Assembly: GCA_003223695.1 (NCBI GenBank)
Contig: QHVY01000210.1
Span: 1-24,086, forward strand
From: Acidobacteriota bacterium
Lineage (GTDB): Bacteria; Acidobacteriota; Thermoanaerobaculia; Gp7-AA8
DNA length: 24,086 nucleotides
Direction: 5' to 3'
Shown here one piece after another: positions 1 through 6,780 of the stretch. The position numbers and the translations under genes are program-made. The notes under the pieces are model-generated. The model ran no database searches, was not told where the DNA came from, and saw only the letters and a program-made list of their open reading frames with translations. Numbering within the stretch: the first letter of the stretch is position 1; the number at the start of each line of letters is the position of its first letter.

Positions 1-630
1 GACGTGAAAGACACAGCGGCCGGCGCCGTTCTGAAATTTTTCTTCCCGCGCAACGCGAACCCCGAGGAGACGGGCGAGGGCGTTGACGGAGATGGAGCAG
101 AACGCGGGACGCCGCATCGCTGTATTCAAGTAAGGGCAATTCCGCTCGATCAGCACGAATCCATCAGACACTTCTTCAGCTTCCATGTATGGATCGCCTT
201 CAAAGTAGAGGTTTTTCAGAACCTCGACTTTCTGTTCCAACGTCATTCCGCGAAGCGTCGACTCAGTCGTCGCGACGCGCTCGTCGGTGACGCGTCGGAA
301 CACGCGCTTCGCCCCTTCGGGACCGAGCTCGCTCGCCACGGCGTCGAGCATGGCGACATTCAACAGGTCGTAATTCTTCGGAAAGAGATGGTCGCCCGCC
401 TCGGTGAGGTTGTAACTCGTCGCCGGACGGCCCGTCCGGCCGCGATCGGGTGAGCGGGCGATCTTCGCTTCGATCCAGCCTTCGCGCTGCAACTGCAGCA
501 ACTGCTGGCGGACCGCTTCCCCGGTGAGCTGCAGCTCGTCCGCAAGCTGCGCGATCGTAGCTGGCCCCTGGCGCTTCAAAGCCAGAAGAATGGCGCGGCG
601 GCTATCGGGAAGTTGATCGACCTTGAGAAT
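1..630 (-). CDS. SufR/COG2345-like winged-helix transcriptional regulator (3' end outside window)
   Basis: The open frame runs for 210 codons from 630 to the window edge with no stop. Residues 9-55 form a helix-turn-helix (PDSRRAILLALK, then TIAQLADELQLTGEAVRQ), followed by a wing around 64-80 (GRTGRPATSYNLTEAG). The C-terminal part has Cys165-x12-Cys178 and Cys206 in a G-x-C-x-F context. This resembles the metal or iron-sulfur ligand region of the SufR/COG2345 family, although one Cys usual in that family appears to be missing. No ATG, GTG or TTG lies between the upstream in-frame TGA (676-678) and the helix-turn-helix. An ATT at 628-630 sits 8 nt after an AGAGGAG ribosome-binding site (639-645), so ATT is the likely start. 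The gene is divergent from the efflux operon and is its probable regulator; the effector is unknown. Confidence 0.8.
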   Translation of the reverse strand, partial: MLKVDQLPDSRRAILLALKRQGPATIAQLADELQLTGEAVRQQLLQLQREGWIEAKIARSPDRGRTGRPATSYNLTEAGDHLFPKNYDLLNVAMLDAVASELGPEGAKRVFRRVTDERVATTESTLRGMTLEQKVEVLKNLYFEGDPYMEAEEVSDGFVLIERNCPYLNTAMRRPAFCSISVNALARLLGVRVAREEKFQNGAGRCVFHV

Positions 631-678
631 GACAGTGTCTCCTCTGGACGTGTGTCGGCTAACGGCTGGTTGGGTTCA

Positions 679-706
679 ATTATTCAAGGCAAACAAGTTT
701 TGTCAA
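679..706 (-). promoter_or_regulatory. Predicted promoter of the SufR-like regulator
   Basis: On the minus strand a perfect -35 TTGACA (706-701) is followed after 16 nt by AATAAT (684-679), a one-mismatch -10. Transcription would begin about 40 nt before the proposed ATT start. The -35 overlaps that of the plus-strand efflux promoter, so a repressor bound here could control both directions. Confidence 0.6.
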
Positions 707-728
707 TGCAGAGCTTGCAAAATATTGA
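700..728 (+). promoter_or_regulatory. Predicted promoter of the efflux operon
   Basis: TTGTCA (700-705), a 17-nt spacer and TATTGA (723-728) form a plausible sigma-70 promoter about 65 nt upstream of the adaptor gene. It is back-to-back with the regulator promoter and shares its -35 bases. An imperfect inverted repeat, TTTTGTCAATGC (698-709) against GCTTGCAAAA (713-722), lies over the -35 and spacer and could be the operator. The operator assignment is inference. Confidence 0.4.
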
Positions 729-794
729 GCCACTAACCCCGGTCGCAAACCTATCGTCCAATCCTTCGTACTGACAAGAGCAGGAGAACGTTTA

Positions 795-1895
795 ATGCGG
801 AAGCTCTGGAAAACGCTGATTTTTCTAGCTGTGATCGCCGGCGCGAGCGCTGCCGTATACGCGATCTCGCGGAACAGCAAAAAAGGAAACGAAGGGCCGA
901 AGCTCGTCGACGTCACGACCGGCTCGATCGTCGAGAAGGCAGTGGCCGTCGGCCAGATTCAGCCGCGTCAGAAGTTTCAGGTTAAGTCGAAGATCTCGGG
1001 CATCGTTCGCCAGGCTCTGGTTGAGGTTGGCGATACGGTAAAAGCCGGCGATCCGCTCTTTGAGATCGCGCCCGATCCTACTCCGCTCGAGGTGACTGAG
1101 GTGGATCGGCAGGTCGAATCGGCGCGGGCATCATTCCGGCGCGCCGAGACCGAATACCAACGAGCAGTTCAGCTGTCCCGTTCAGGCGTTCTCCCGAAAT
1201 CGGATTTGGATGCGAAAAAGGAGGCGTACGACCTCGCGCACGTTGCGCTCACGAAAGCCGAGCAGAATCGCGACCTAACGCGCAAAGGACGGCTCACGCA
1301 GTTCGGGACCGAATCGATCATCCGGGCGCCGGCCGCGGGCACGGTGCTCACGCGGTCCGTGAATCCGGGCGATCCGATCGTGCCGCTCACCTCATATCAG
1401 CCAGGAACCGAGATGGCCACGATCGCTGATATGCGCGATTTGATTTTCAAAGGCACCGTCGATGAGATCGATGTAGGCAAGCTCGCAGGCGGGATGCCGA
1501 CGCGCATCAAAGTCGGCGCGCTGCCGACCGACGTCGTGACCGGTCATGTCTCGCGAATCGCGCCGCAGGCACAACAGAAGGAAGGCGCAACGCTGTTTGA
1601 TGTCGAAGTGGAGCTCGACCCGTCGAGCAAGATCACTCTTCGCGCCGGATATTCGGCGAACGCAGACGTGATCATTCGCGAAAAGAAGGACGTGCTGGTG
1701 ATTCCGGAGCGTCTCGTGACGTTCGACGACGGCGGCAAGAAGGCGACCGTGGAGCTCGCCGGAGCATCGGCTAAGGATCCTGCAAAAAAGATAGAGATCA
1801 AAACCGGCATTTCCGACGGTTTGAACGTCGAAGTGATCTCGGGACTGAAGAAAGGCGATCGCGTCGTCGAGCGGCCACCGAAAGAAATCTCATAA
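795..1895 (+). CDS. Efflux periplasmic adaptor subunit (MacA/HlyD-type membrane fusion protein)
   Basis: A 366-residue protein with an N-terminal membrane anchor (about residues 7-24) followed by periplasmic sequence. The lipoyl half-motif GIVRQALVEVGDTVKAGDPLFEI (about 71-93, here a composite of shorter matches) is followed by a helical hairpin (about 103-170, containing a KSDLDAKKEAYDLA segment). The second lipoyl half comes next (IRAPAAGTVLTRSVNPGDPI), then beta-barrel and membrane-proximal domains. Length and order match MacA-family adaptors, which link an inner-membrane ABC exporter to an outer-membrane channel. AGGAG lies 8 nt before the ATG. It is the first gene of an operon with two permeases and an ATPase; no outer-membrane channel gene is present in the window. 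The substrate cannot be read from the sequence. Confidence 0.9.
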   Translation: MRKLWKTLIFLAVIAGASAAVYAISRNSKKGNEGPKLVDVTTGSIVEKAVAVGQIQPRQKFQVKSKISGIVRQALVEVGDTVKAGDPLFEIAPDPTPLEVTEVDRQVESARASFRRAETEYQRAVQLSRSGVLPKSDLDAKKEAYDLAHVALTKAEQNRDLTRKGRLTQFGTESIIRAPAAGTVLTRSVNPGDPIVPLTSYQPGTEMATIADMRDLIFKGTVDEIDVGKLAGGMPTRIKVGALPTDVVTGHVSRIAPQAQQKEGATLFDVEVELDPSSKITLRAGYSANADVIIREKKDVLVIPERLVTFDDGGKKATVELAGASAKDPAKKIEIKTGISDGLNVEVISGLKKGDRVVERPPKEIS

Positions 1896-1897
1896 AT

Positions 1898-1917
1898 CGC
1901 GCGGCTAGCGCCGCGCG
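1898..1917 (+). repeat. GC-rich hairpin just after the adaptor stop codon
   Basis: CGCGCGGC (1898-1905) and GCCGCGCG (1910-1917) pair perfectly over 8 bp around a TAGC loop, starting 3 nt after the stop codon. No T-run follows, so it is not a standard intrinsic terminator. It could stabilise the upstream mRNA end or attenuate transcription into the permease genes. Confidence 0.6.
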
Positions 1918-1921
1918 TTGC

Positions 1922-1982
1922 TGGTTATCGGTTCTCAGTTGTCGGGCGGGCGTGGACAACCGACAACTGACAACCGACAACC
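1922..1982. repeat. Inverted cluster of heptamer repeats (GACAACY type)
   Basis: Four consecutive heptamers GACAACC, GACAACT, GACAACC, GACAACC occupy 1955-1982. Three degenerate copies of the same unit occur in reverse orientation at 1922-1944 (GGTTATC, GGTTCTC, AGTTGTC region). The halves form a perfect 11-bp stem, TCAGTTGTCGG (1935-1945) with CCGACAACTGA (1960-1970), around a 14-nt loop. The design matches short tandemly repeated repetitive sequences known from cyanobacteria and other genomes. It fills the gap between the adaptor and the first permease and ends 12 nt before the permease start codon. Confidence 0.8.
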
Positions 1983-1994
1983 TTAAAAATCGAA

Positions 1995-3227
1995 ATGGTT
2001 ACTCTGAAAGATGTCTTCAAACAGCTCATCCGCGACGTAAAGAGCGAGAAGCTCCGCACGCTCCTGACCGTGTTCGGGATCGTGTGGGGCACCGTCGCGA
2101 TCAGCTTGATGCTTGCGTTCGGAACGGGGCTGCACAAGCAGCTCGTCAAGTCGACCGCGGGACTCGGCGACCGCATCGTCATCGCCTGGCCTGGATTGAC
2201 TTCGATTCCCTACGAAGGCCTCGGCAAAGGCCGTCGCATTCGCATCAGTGACGAAGACCTCGAGACGATCCGAGGGAACGTGACGGGATTAAAGGCGATT
2301 TCGGCGGAGTACTCCAAGAGCTTCAGAGTCTCGTACGGCACAAAGACGATGTCCGTCGATACGTCGGGAGTGGCCGCGGAATTCGGTGCGATGCGAAATC
2401 TGATTCCGCAGCCGGGCGGCCGGTTCATCGACGCGATCGACGTTCACGACTCGCGCCGCGTCGCGTTTCTCGGCGAGAAGCTGGCAACCGATATCTTCGG
2501 CACGAGCTCGCCTGTCGGTAAAACAATCCTCGTGAATCAATCGCCGTTCCTGATCATCGGTGCGCTGATCAAGAAAGATCAGGACTCGAACTACAGCGGA
2601 CCCGATAGCGGCAAGATGTGGATCCCACTGACGACGTATCACGGCCTCACGGGCGAGAAGTACGTTTCCAACTTTGTGTTTCAGGCGGTGAGCGCAGATG
2701 ACACGAAGGCGTTGCTCAAACGCATGAGCGCCGCACTCGGCAAACGACTGCGATTTGACGCCAAAGACAAAGAGGCGCTGTCGATGTGGGACACGACCGA
2801 GCAGTTCGTGTTCTTCGACTTGTTCATGCTGGCGTTCAACGGATTCCTTGGCCTCGTCGGCGTGCTGACACTCGTCGTCGGCGGAATTGGCGTCTCGAAC
2901 ATCATGAACGTCGTCGTCGAGGAGCGCACCCGCGAGATCGGGATCAAGATGGCTCTTGGCGCGAAGCAGCGCTGGATCCTGACGCAGTTCCTCATCGAGA
3001 CGATGCTTGTTACGTTCATTGGCGGCGCGATCGGCTTTGCAATCTCTTTTGGCGTGTGCGCAATTTTCCCCAGCTTCGGATTCACTGAGTACGTTGGCGA
3101 TCCGGTTGTGTCGCCGCTCGTGGCGCTTCTCACCGCCGTCGCGCTAGGCGTGGTGGGCTTTGTCGCGGGCTACTTTCCCGCTCGCGAGGCAGCGCAGCTC
3201 GATCCTGTGGTGGCGATGAAGCTATGA
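1995..3227 (+). CDS. MacB-type ABC transporter permease (first of two)
   Basis: A 410-residue integral membrane protein. It has an N-terminal transmembrane helix (about 20-43), a large periplasmic MacB-PCD-like domain (about 50-265, containing GGRFIDAIDVHDSRRVAFLGEK-type conserved segments) and three C-terminal helices of the FtsX fold (about 278-305, 330-352 and 370-395). The coupling motif EERTREIGIKMALGA follows the second helix. Classical MacB fuses ATPase and permease, whereas here they are separate genes. The start codon has no strong ribosome-binding site and sits directly after the heptamer repeat. The stop overlaps an ATG (ATGA at 3224-3227). It probably pairs with the second permease as a heterodimer. 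Confidence 0.9.
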   Translation: MVTLKDVFKQLIRDVKSEKLRTLLTVFGIVWGTVAISLMLAFGTGLHKQLVKSTAGLGDRIVIAWPGLTSIPYEGLGKGRRIRISDEDLETIRGNVTGLKAISAEYSKSFRVSYGTKTMSVDTSGVAAEFGAMRNLIPQPGGRFIDAIDVHDSRRVAFLGEKLATDIFGTSSPVGKTILVNQSPFLIIGALIKKDQDSNYSGPDSGKMWIPLTTYHGLTGEKYVSNFVFQAVSADDTKALLKRMSAALGKRLRFDAKDKEALSMWDTTEQFVFFDLFMLAFNGFLGLVGVLTLVVGGIGVSNIMNVVVEERTREIGIKMALGAKQRWILTQFLIETMLVTFIGGAIGFAISFGVCAIFPSFGFTEYVGDPVVSPLVALLTAVALGVVGFVAGYFPAREAAQLDPVVAMKL

Positions 3228-3239
3228 AGACGTTTCTAT

Positions 3240-3333
3240 TCCGAGCGAAGCGAGGAATCAACGCTCGCATCACGACCGATGCCGATCACCGCCAGCATCG
3301 CGGCGCCTCGGTTGACTCCTCGCTGCGCTCGGA
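3240..3333. repeat. Palindromic intergenic repeat element between the two permease genes
   Basis: Two 23-nt arms (3240-3262 and 3311-3333) are inverted and match at 21 of 23 positions around a 48-nt centre. Both carry the core TCCGAGCG-AGCGAGG. The same core recurs in the gyrB/gyrA gap, so this is a dispersed family. The sequence ATGAA occurs at both borders (3224-3228 and 3346-3350), as expected if the element had entered an original ATGA stop/start overlap, but five shared bases is weak evidence. A 41-codon frame from 3224 to 3349 overlaps the upstream stop and the downstream start by ATGA and could maintain translational coupling. Confidence 0.8.
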
Positions 3334-3345
3334 GTTGAACCCTTC

Positions 3346-4602
3346 ATGAAACGCGACATACACATCATCCTCAACCTCTTCGCCAGCTCATCGCGCCTGC
3401 AGAAGAAGCGCGCCTACCTGACGATCGCCGCGATTGCCTGGGGCACGGTCGCGATTCTTCTGCTGCTCGCTTTCGGCGAAGGTCTGAAGCGGCAGCTCGA
3501 CAAGAACCGCCGATCCACCGGCGAAAACCTTGCTGTCATGTGGCCAGATGTGACCACGAAGCCGTGGAAGGGCCTCCCGCCCGGCCGCCCGATCCGCCTG
3601 CACAGCGACGACGTTGAATTTGTGCGCGAGCGCATGCCGGAGCTCCAAGCGGTGCATGGCGAAGTGACCTCGTGGCGAACGGCGCTGACGTACGGCCGGA
3701 AAACCGTGAACGGCCGCGTGACCGGCACCAACTACGTTTACGGTGAAGACCGCAAACACTATCCAGTGGCAGGCGGCCGCTTCCTCAGTCCCGAAGACGA
3801 GATCAATCGTCGTCGGGTGGTTTTTCTCGGCGACGAGCTAGCGAAGGACATTTTTGGCGACGAGAACCCTGTCGGCAAAACGCTGTTGATCAACAATGCG
3901 CCGTACACGGTGATCGGCGTGATGCAGCACAAGACGCAGATGGGCGTGTATGGCGGGCCCGACACGAATCACGCCACCATCCCCATTACGACGTTCAAAG
4001 CGCAGTTCGGCAGAGATCTGTTGAATGTTCTCGTCATTCAGACACAGCGGCCGGAAGAGATGAAGAGCGAGCTGAAAAAGCTCAACCAGATCCTCGGCCC
4101 GAAATTTGGTTACGACCCGACCGATGATCGCGCGCTCGCGACATGGGACATGGTCAAGAGCTCGCAGGTCACGAAAAACGTTTTGCTCGGCATTCAGATT
4201 TTTCTCGGAGTGGTGGGCTCGCTCACGCTCCTCATCGGCGGCGTCGGCGTGGCGAACATCATGTACGCGGTGGTGAAGGAGCGGACGCGCGAGATCGGCG
4301 TGAAAATGGCGCTCGGCGCACGGCGCCGCTGGATCATCATGCCGTTCGTGCTCGAGGCGGTGGTCTATACGTTCATCGGCGGCGCCCTCGGAATTACGAT
4401 CGCAAACCTGCTGGTCGCCGCCACGAGTTTCATCCCGATCGAGAACAATAAAGTGATGTCCTTTCTCGGCCGGCCAACTCTGTCGCCGCAGATCGGCGTA
4501 ATCACGTCTCTGATCCTCGGCATCATCGGCCTGCTGGCCGGGTATTTCCCCGCGAGGCGCGCGGCCTCGGTCGATCCGGCCGCGACGCTGCGATACGAAT
4601 AG
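3346..4602 (+). CDS. MacB-type ABC transporter permease (second of two)
   Basis: A 418-residue paralogue of the preceding permease with the same layout. It has a first transmembrane helix at about 24-45, a periplasmic domain with the matching RRVVFLGDELAKDIFG segment, and three C-terminal helices with the coupling motif KERTREIGVKMALGA. It ends in the family's typical GYFPARRAASVDPAATLR. The ATG at 3346 has no good ribosome-binding site, so translation may be coupled to the small frame that overlaps it. The ATPase gene begins 8 nt downstream. Two non-identical permeases with one ATPase suggest a heterodimeric exporter. Confidence 0.9.
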   Translation: MKRDIHIILNLFASSSRLQKKRAYLTIAAIAWGTVAILLLLAFGEGLKRQLDKNRRSTGENLAVMWPDVTTKPWKGLPPGRPIRLHSDDVEFVRERMPELQAVHGEVTSWRTALTYGRKTVNGRVTGTNYVYGEDRKHYPVAGGRFLSPEDEINRRRVVFLGDELAKDIFGDENPVGKTLLINNAPYTVIGVMQHKTQMGVYGGPDTNHATIPITTFKAQFGRDLLNVLVIQTQRPEEMKSELKKLNQILGPKFGYDPTDDRALATWDMVKSSQVTKNVLLGIQIFLGVVGSLTLLIGGVGVANIMYAVVKERTREIGVKMALGARRRWIIMPFVLEAVVYTFIGGALGITIANLLVAATSFIPIENNKVMSFLGRPTLSPQIGVITSLILGIIGLLAGYFPARRAASVDPAATLRYE

Positions 4603-4610
4603 GAGTCCCA

Positions 4611-5297
4611 ATGACGATCATCAACATGTCGGAAATCCGGAAGGTGTACGACACAGGCAAAGTCAAAGTGGAGGCGCTCAAAGGCGTCGATCTGCAGATT
4701 CACGAAGGCGAGATGGTGGCGATCGTAGGTCCGTCAGGCTCGGGGAAATCGACGCTGATGAATCTCATCGGCTGCCTCGACACGCCTACAACCGGCTGCT
4801 ACGAGCTCGGCGGACAGGCAGTGTCCGGCGTTTCGCGCGACGAGTTGGCCGAGATCCGCAATCGCCGCGTAGGATTCGTTTTTCAAAATTTCAATCTGCT
4901 GCCGCACATCACCGCGCTGGAAAACGTAGAGATGCCCATGCTGTTCGGCGGACTCAGACCTGCGGAGCGGCGGCGGCGCTCTGCGGAACTGCTCGAGCGC
5001 GTCGGTCTGGGCGACCGCGTCGACCACAAGCCGACGGAATTGTCCGGAGGTCAGATGCAGCGCGTGGCAATCGCGCGCGCGCTGGCGATGAATCCCGACA
5101 TCGTGCTCGCCGATGAGCCCACGGGAAATCTCGATTCCTCCGCCGGAAGCGACATCATGACCATCTTTACCGATCTGTGGAAGCAGGGACGCACGCTGGT
5201 GGTCATCACGCACGATCCAGCGCTGGCGCGTCGAGCAAGCAGAATGGTGGAAATTCGCGACGGTCGCATCACCGCGGATCACGCGGCGGCGGCTTAG
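4611..5297 (+). CDS. ABC transporter ATP-binding protein (MacB/LolD type)
   Basis: A complete 228-residue nucleotide-binding subunit. It has Walker A GPSGSGKST (40-48), Q-loop Gln92, signature LSGGQMQRVAIARAL (144-158), Walker B IVLADEP (164-170) followed by TGNLD, and an H-loop in VVITHD. These features place it in the LolD/MacB/FtsE branch that powers FtsX-fold permeases. An AGGAG lies 6 nt before the ATG. It is the last gene of the efflux operon; its TAG overlaps the TAA of the convergent PilZ gene over 5294-5297, leaving no room for a separate terminator. Confidence 0.95.
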   Translation: MTIINMSEIRKVYDTGKVKVEALKGVDLQIHEGEMVAIVGPSGSGKSTLMNLIGCLDTPTTGCYELGGQAVSGVSRDELAEIRNRRVGFVFQNFNLLPHITALENVEMPMLFGGLRPAERRRRSAELLERVGLGDRVDHKPTELSGGQMQRVAIARALAMNPDIVLADEPTGNLDSSAGSDIMTIFTDLWKQGRTLVVITHDPALARRASRMVEIRDGRITADHAAAA

Positions 5298-5764
5298 TGT
5301 CCGGTCGGCTTGGGTGCCAGCGGAATGGCCAGCTCCATTACCAGCATGCGCAGACGTGAGTCGGATTCGTCATCGGCGGCGACGATTCTCAATCCGGTCT
5401 GAACCGTGCCGTCCTTGACTGCGCTGCGCGCCACTTCGCACTCGAGCGTGATCGGACCGAAATCGGACTCAAACATCAACTTGCAAGTGGTTCCAACCGG
5501 CGGCGCCTCAACGTGCTGCATAACGCCGATTCCTGAGATCGAAGCATCAACGACATACGCCGGCGAGGCTCCGACCGACGTGCGAATGGGATTCGGGATA
5601 GGGAAACGATCGAAGCGGCGCCGCTCGGTCATCAGCATCGGCAAATCATCGACCTGCGGGCGCGTACACTGCCGGCAAGCCAGCACGCCCTCGGCACCGT
5701 AGTGCATAGGGCCTGCGTGCCCACACCAGCAGTTCGCTGTGCGATGCGTCGTCGTACTCGCCAT
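5294..5764 (-). CDS. PilZ-domain protein with N-terminal Cys cluster
   Basis: A 156-residue protein. Residues 47-150 form a PilZ domain with both parts of the cyclic-di-GMP-binding signature: RxxxR at Arg49-Arg53 (RRFDR) and DxSxxG at Asp73-Ser75-Gly78. The N-terminal 35 residues contain C12-x-C14 and C30-x2-C33, a possible small zinc ribbon. PilZ proteins generally act as cyclic-di-GMP receptors in surface, motility or secretion control. It lies 64 nt downstream of the beta-helix array on the same strand and could be co-transcribed with it. The ATG has no clear ribosome-binding site. Confidence 0.85.
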   Translation of the reverse strand: MASTTTHRTANCWCGHAGPMHYGAEGVLACRQCTRPQVDDLPMLMTERRRFDRFPIPNPIRTSVGASPAYVVDASISGIGVMQHVEAPPVGTTCKLMFESDFGPITLECEVARSAVKDGTVQTGLRIVAADDESDSRLRMLVMELAIPLAPKPTGH

Positions 5765-5828
5765 GGGGGACCCGTCAACAGCTTACCACTGTCAGCGGTT
5801 TTGCAGTGTCCTCGCCGGATGACGGGGC

Positions 5829-6764
5829 CTACTTCAAGGCAAACGTACCGCTGAACGTCTCGTTGGCGGCATTGTCGACAACGACGTTGTTTCCGGCTGA
5901 GAGCACCTGCGCTCCTTGCTGGATATCGAGCGCGTATAGCGTGTTCTGCGTAATCGTGCTTCGGGAGACGCGGATCAACGCGAGCGTGCGAATGGCGAAA
6001 ATTCCGACCCTGTTCTGCGCGAAAACAGAATTGTCGATTGTGATCCGCGCATCAATATCTGACACAACAGAATCGATGCTCACGCCTCGGGAGTTGCCAC
6101 TCATCAGAGAATTCGTCACGGTGGCATCGGAATGGTTATAGGACCAGAGGCCGTAAGTGCTTCCTTCCAGACGGCAATGATCGATCGTGACCCGCGCTCT
6201 GGCCGTGGCTGAGCTTCCCGACAAGAAGATTCCGGTGACGTTGTTGCGAAGGAAGCTGTCTTTAATTCGAAGGTCCGACTGCTGCCCAGTGTAGATACCA
6301 AATCCAGAGCCAGGAGCGGTGAAGCCCGCAATCACCAGGTTCTCGAGATACACAATTGCACCCGTCGAGTCCACTTCAACACCAGAAGCAGCACCGAAAG
6401 AGCCATTCAAATCCAAACCCCGCAGCACCACGGAGTTGCCGGACGCCACCAAAATAGAGATCGCCGTTCCGGAGTTCGGCGCGATTGCCGCGTAGATGCC
6501 GGGCGGTGAAACGATGGTCACGGCCTGCGTAACGTTAAACGCTCCGTAACCTCCCGACGAAAGAACGATCACCTCGCCGCCAAGATTGGTCTTCGAAAGA
6601 GCGACGCTGAATGTGCGGCAGGGATCGGGAACGGTGCAGGTCGCAGTATCAGATCCGGTCACTGACACGGCGCTGCGAGTGTTCTGCGCGCTGGCCAGGA
6701 GCGGAATGAGAAACAGAATCAGCGGCACGAGACGTCTCATGACTGAGTTCAAGCTCGCCTGCAT
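5829..6764 (-). CDS. Secreted right-handed beta-helix repeat protein, paralogue A
   Basis: A 311-residue predicted exported protein. A hydrophobic signal (RRLVPLILFLIPLLASA) ends before QN. The mature part starts with the domain shared by all four paralogues (SAVSVTGSDTATCTVPDPCRTF, quoted in parts: CTVPDPC gives two Cys that could pair). It continues with short repeats rich in Asn, Ser, Ile and Val typical of parallel beta-helices (VVLRGLDLNGS, TVTNSLMSGNSRGVSI, STITQN). The likely role is a secreted or surface protein, possibly carbohydrate-binding; no catalytic motif is recognised. Met9 (6740) is an alternative start that gives a more typical signal peptide. It lies 16 nt after paralogue B. 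Confidence 0.85.
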   Translation of the reverse strand: MQASLNSVMRRLVPLILFLIPLLASAQNTRSAVSVTGSDTATCTVPDPCRTFSVALSKTNLGGEVIVLSSGGYGAFNVTQAVTIVSPPGIYAAIAPNSGTAISILVASGNSVVLRGLDLNGSFGAASGVEVDSTGAIVYLENLVIAGFTAPGSGFGIYTGQQSDLRIKDSFLRNNVTGIFLSGSSATARARVTIDHCRLEGSTYGLWSYNHSDATVTNSLMSGNSRGVSIDSVVSDIDARITIDNSVFAQNRVGIFAIRTLALIRVSRSTITQNTLYALDIQQGAQVLSAGNNVVVDNAANETFSGTFALK

Positions 6765-6780
6765 CGGTTTTCGGCAGCTC

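Noticed and set aside
3838..4611. A 257-codon minus-strand open frame opposite the second permease
   Set aside because: It is the His/Asp/Arg-rich complement of a permease with clear family motifs and has no features of its own.
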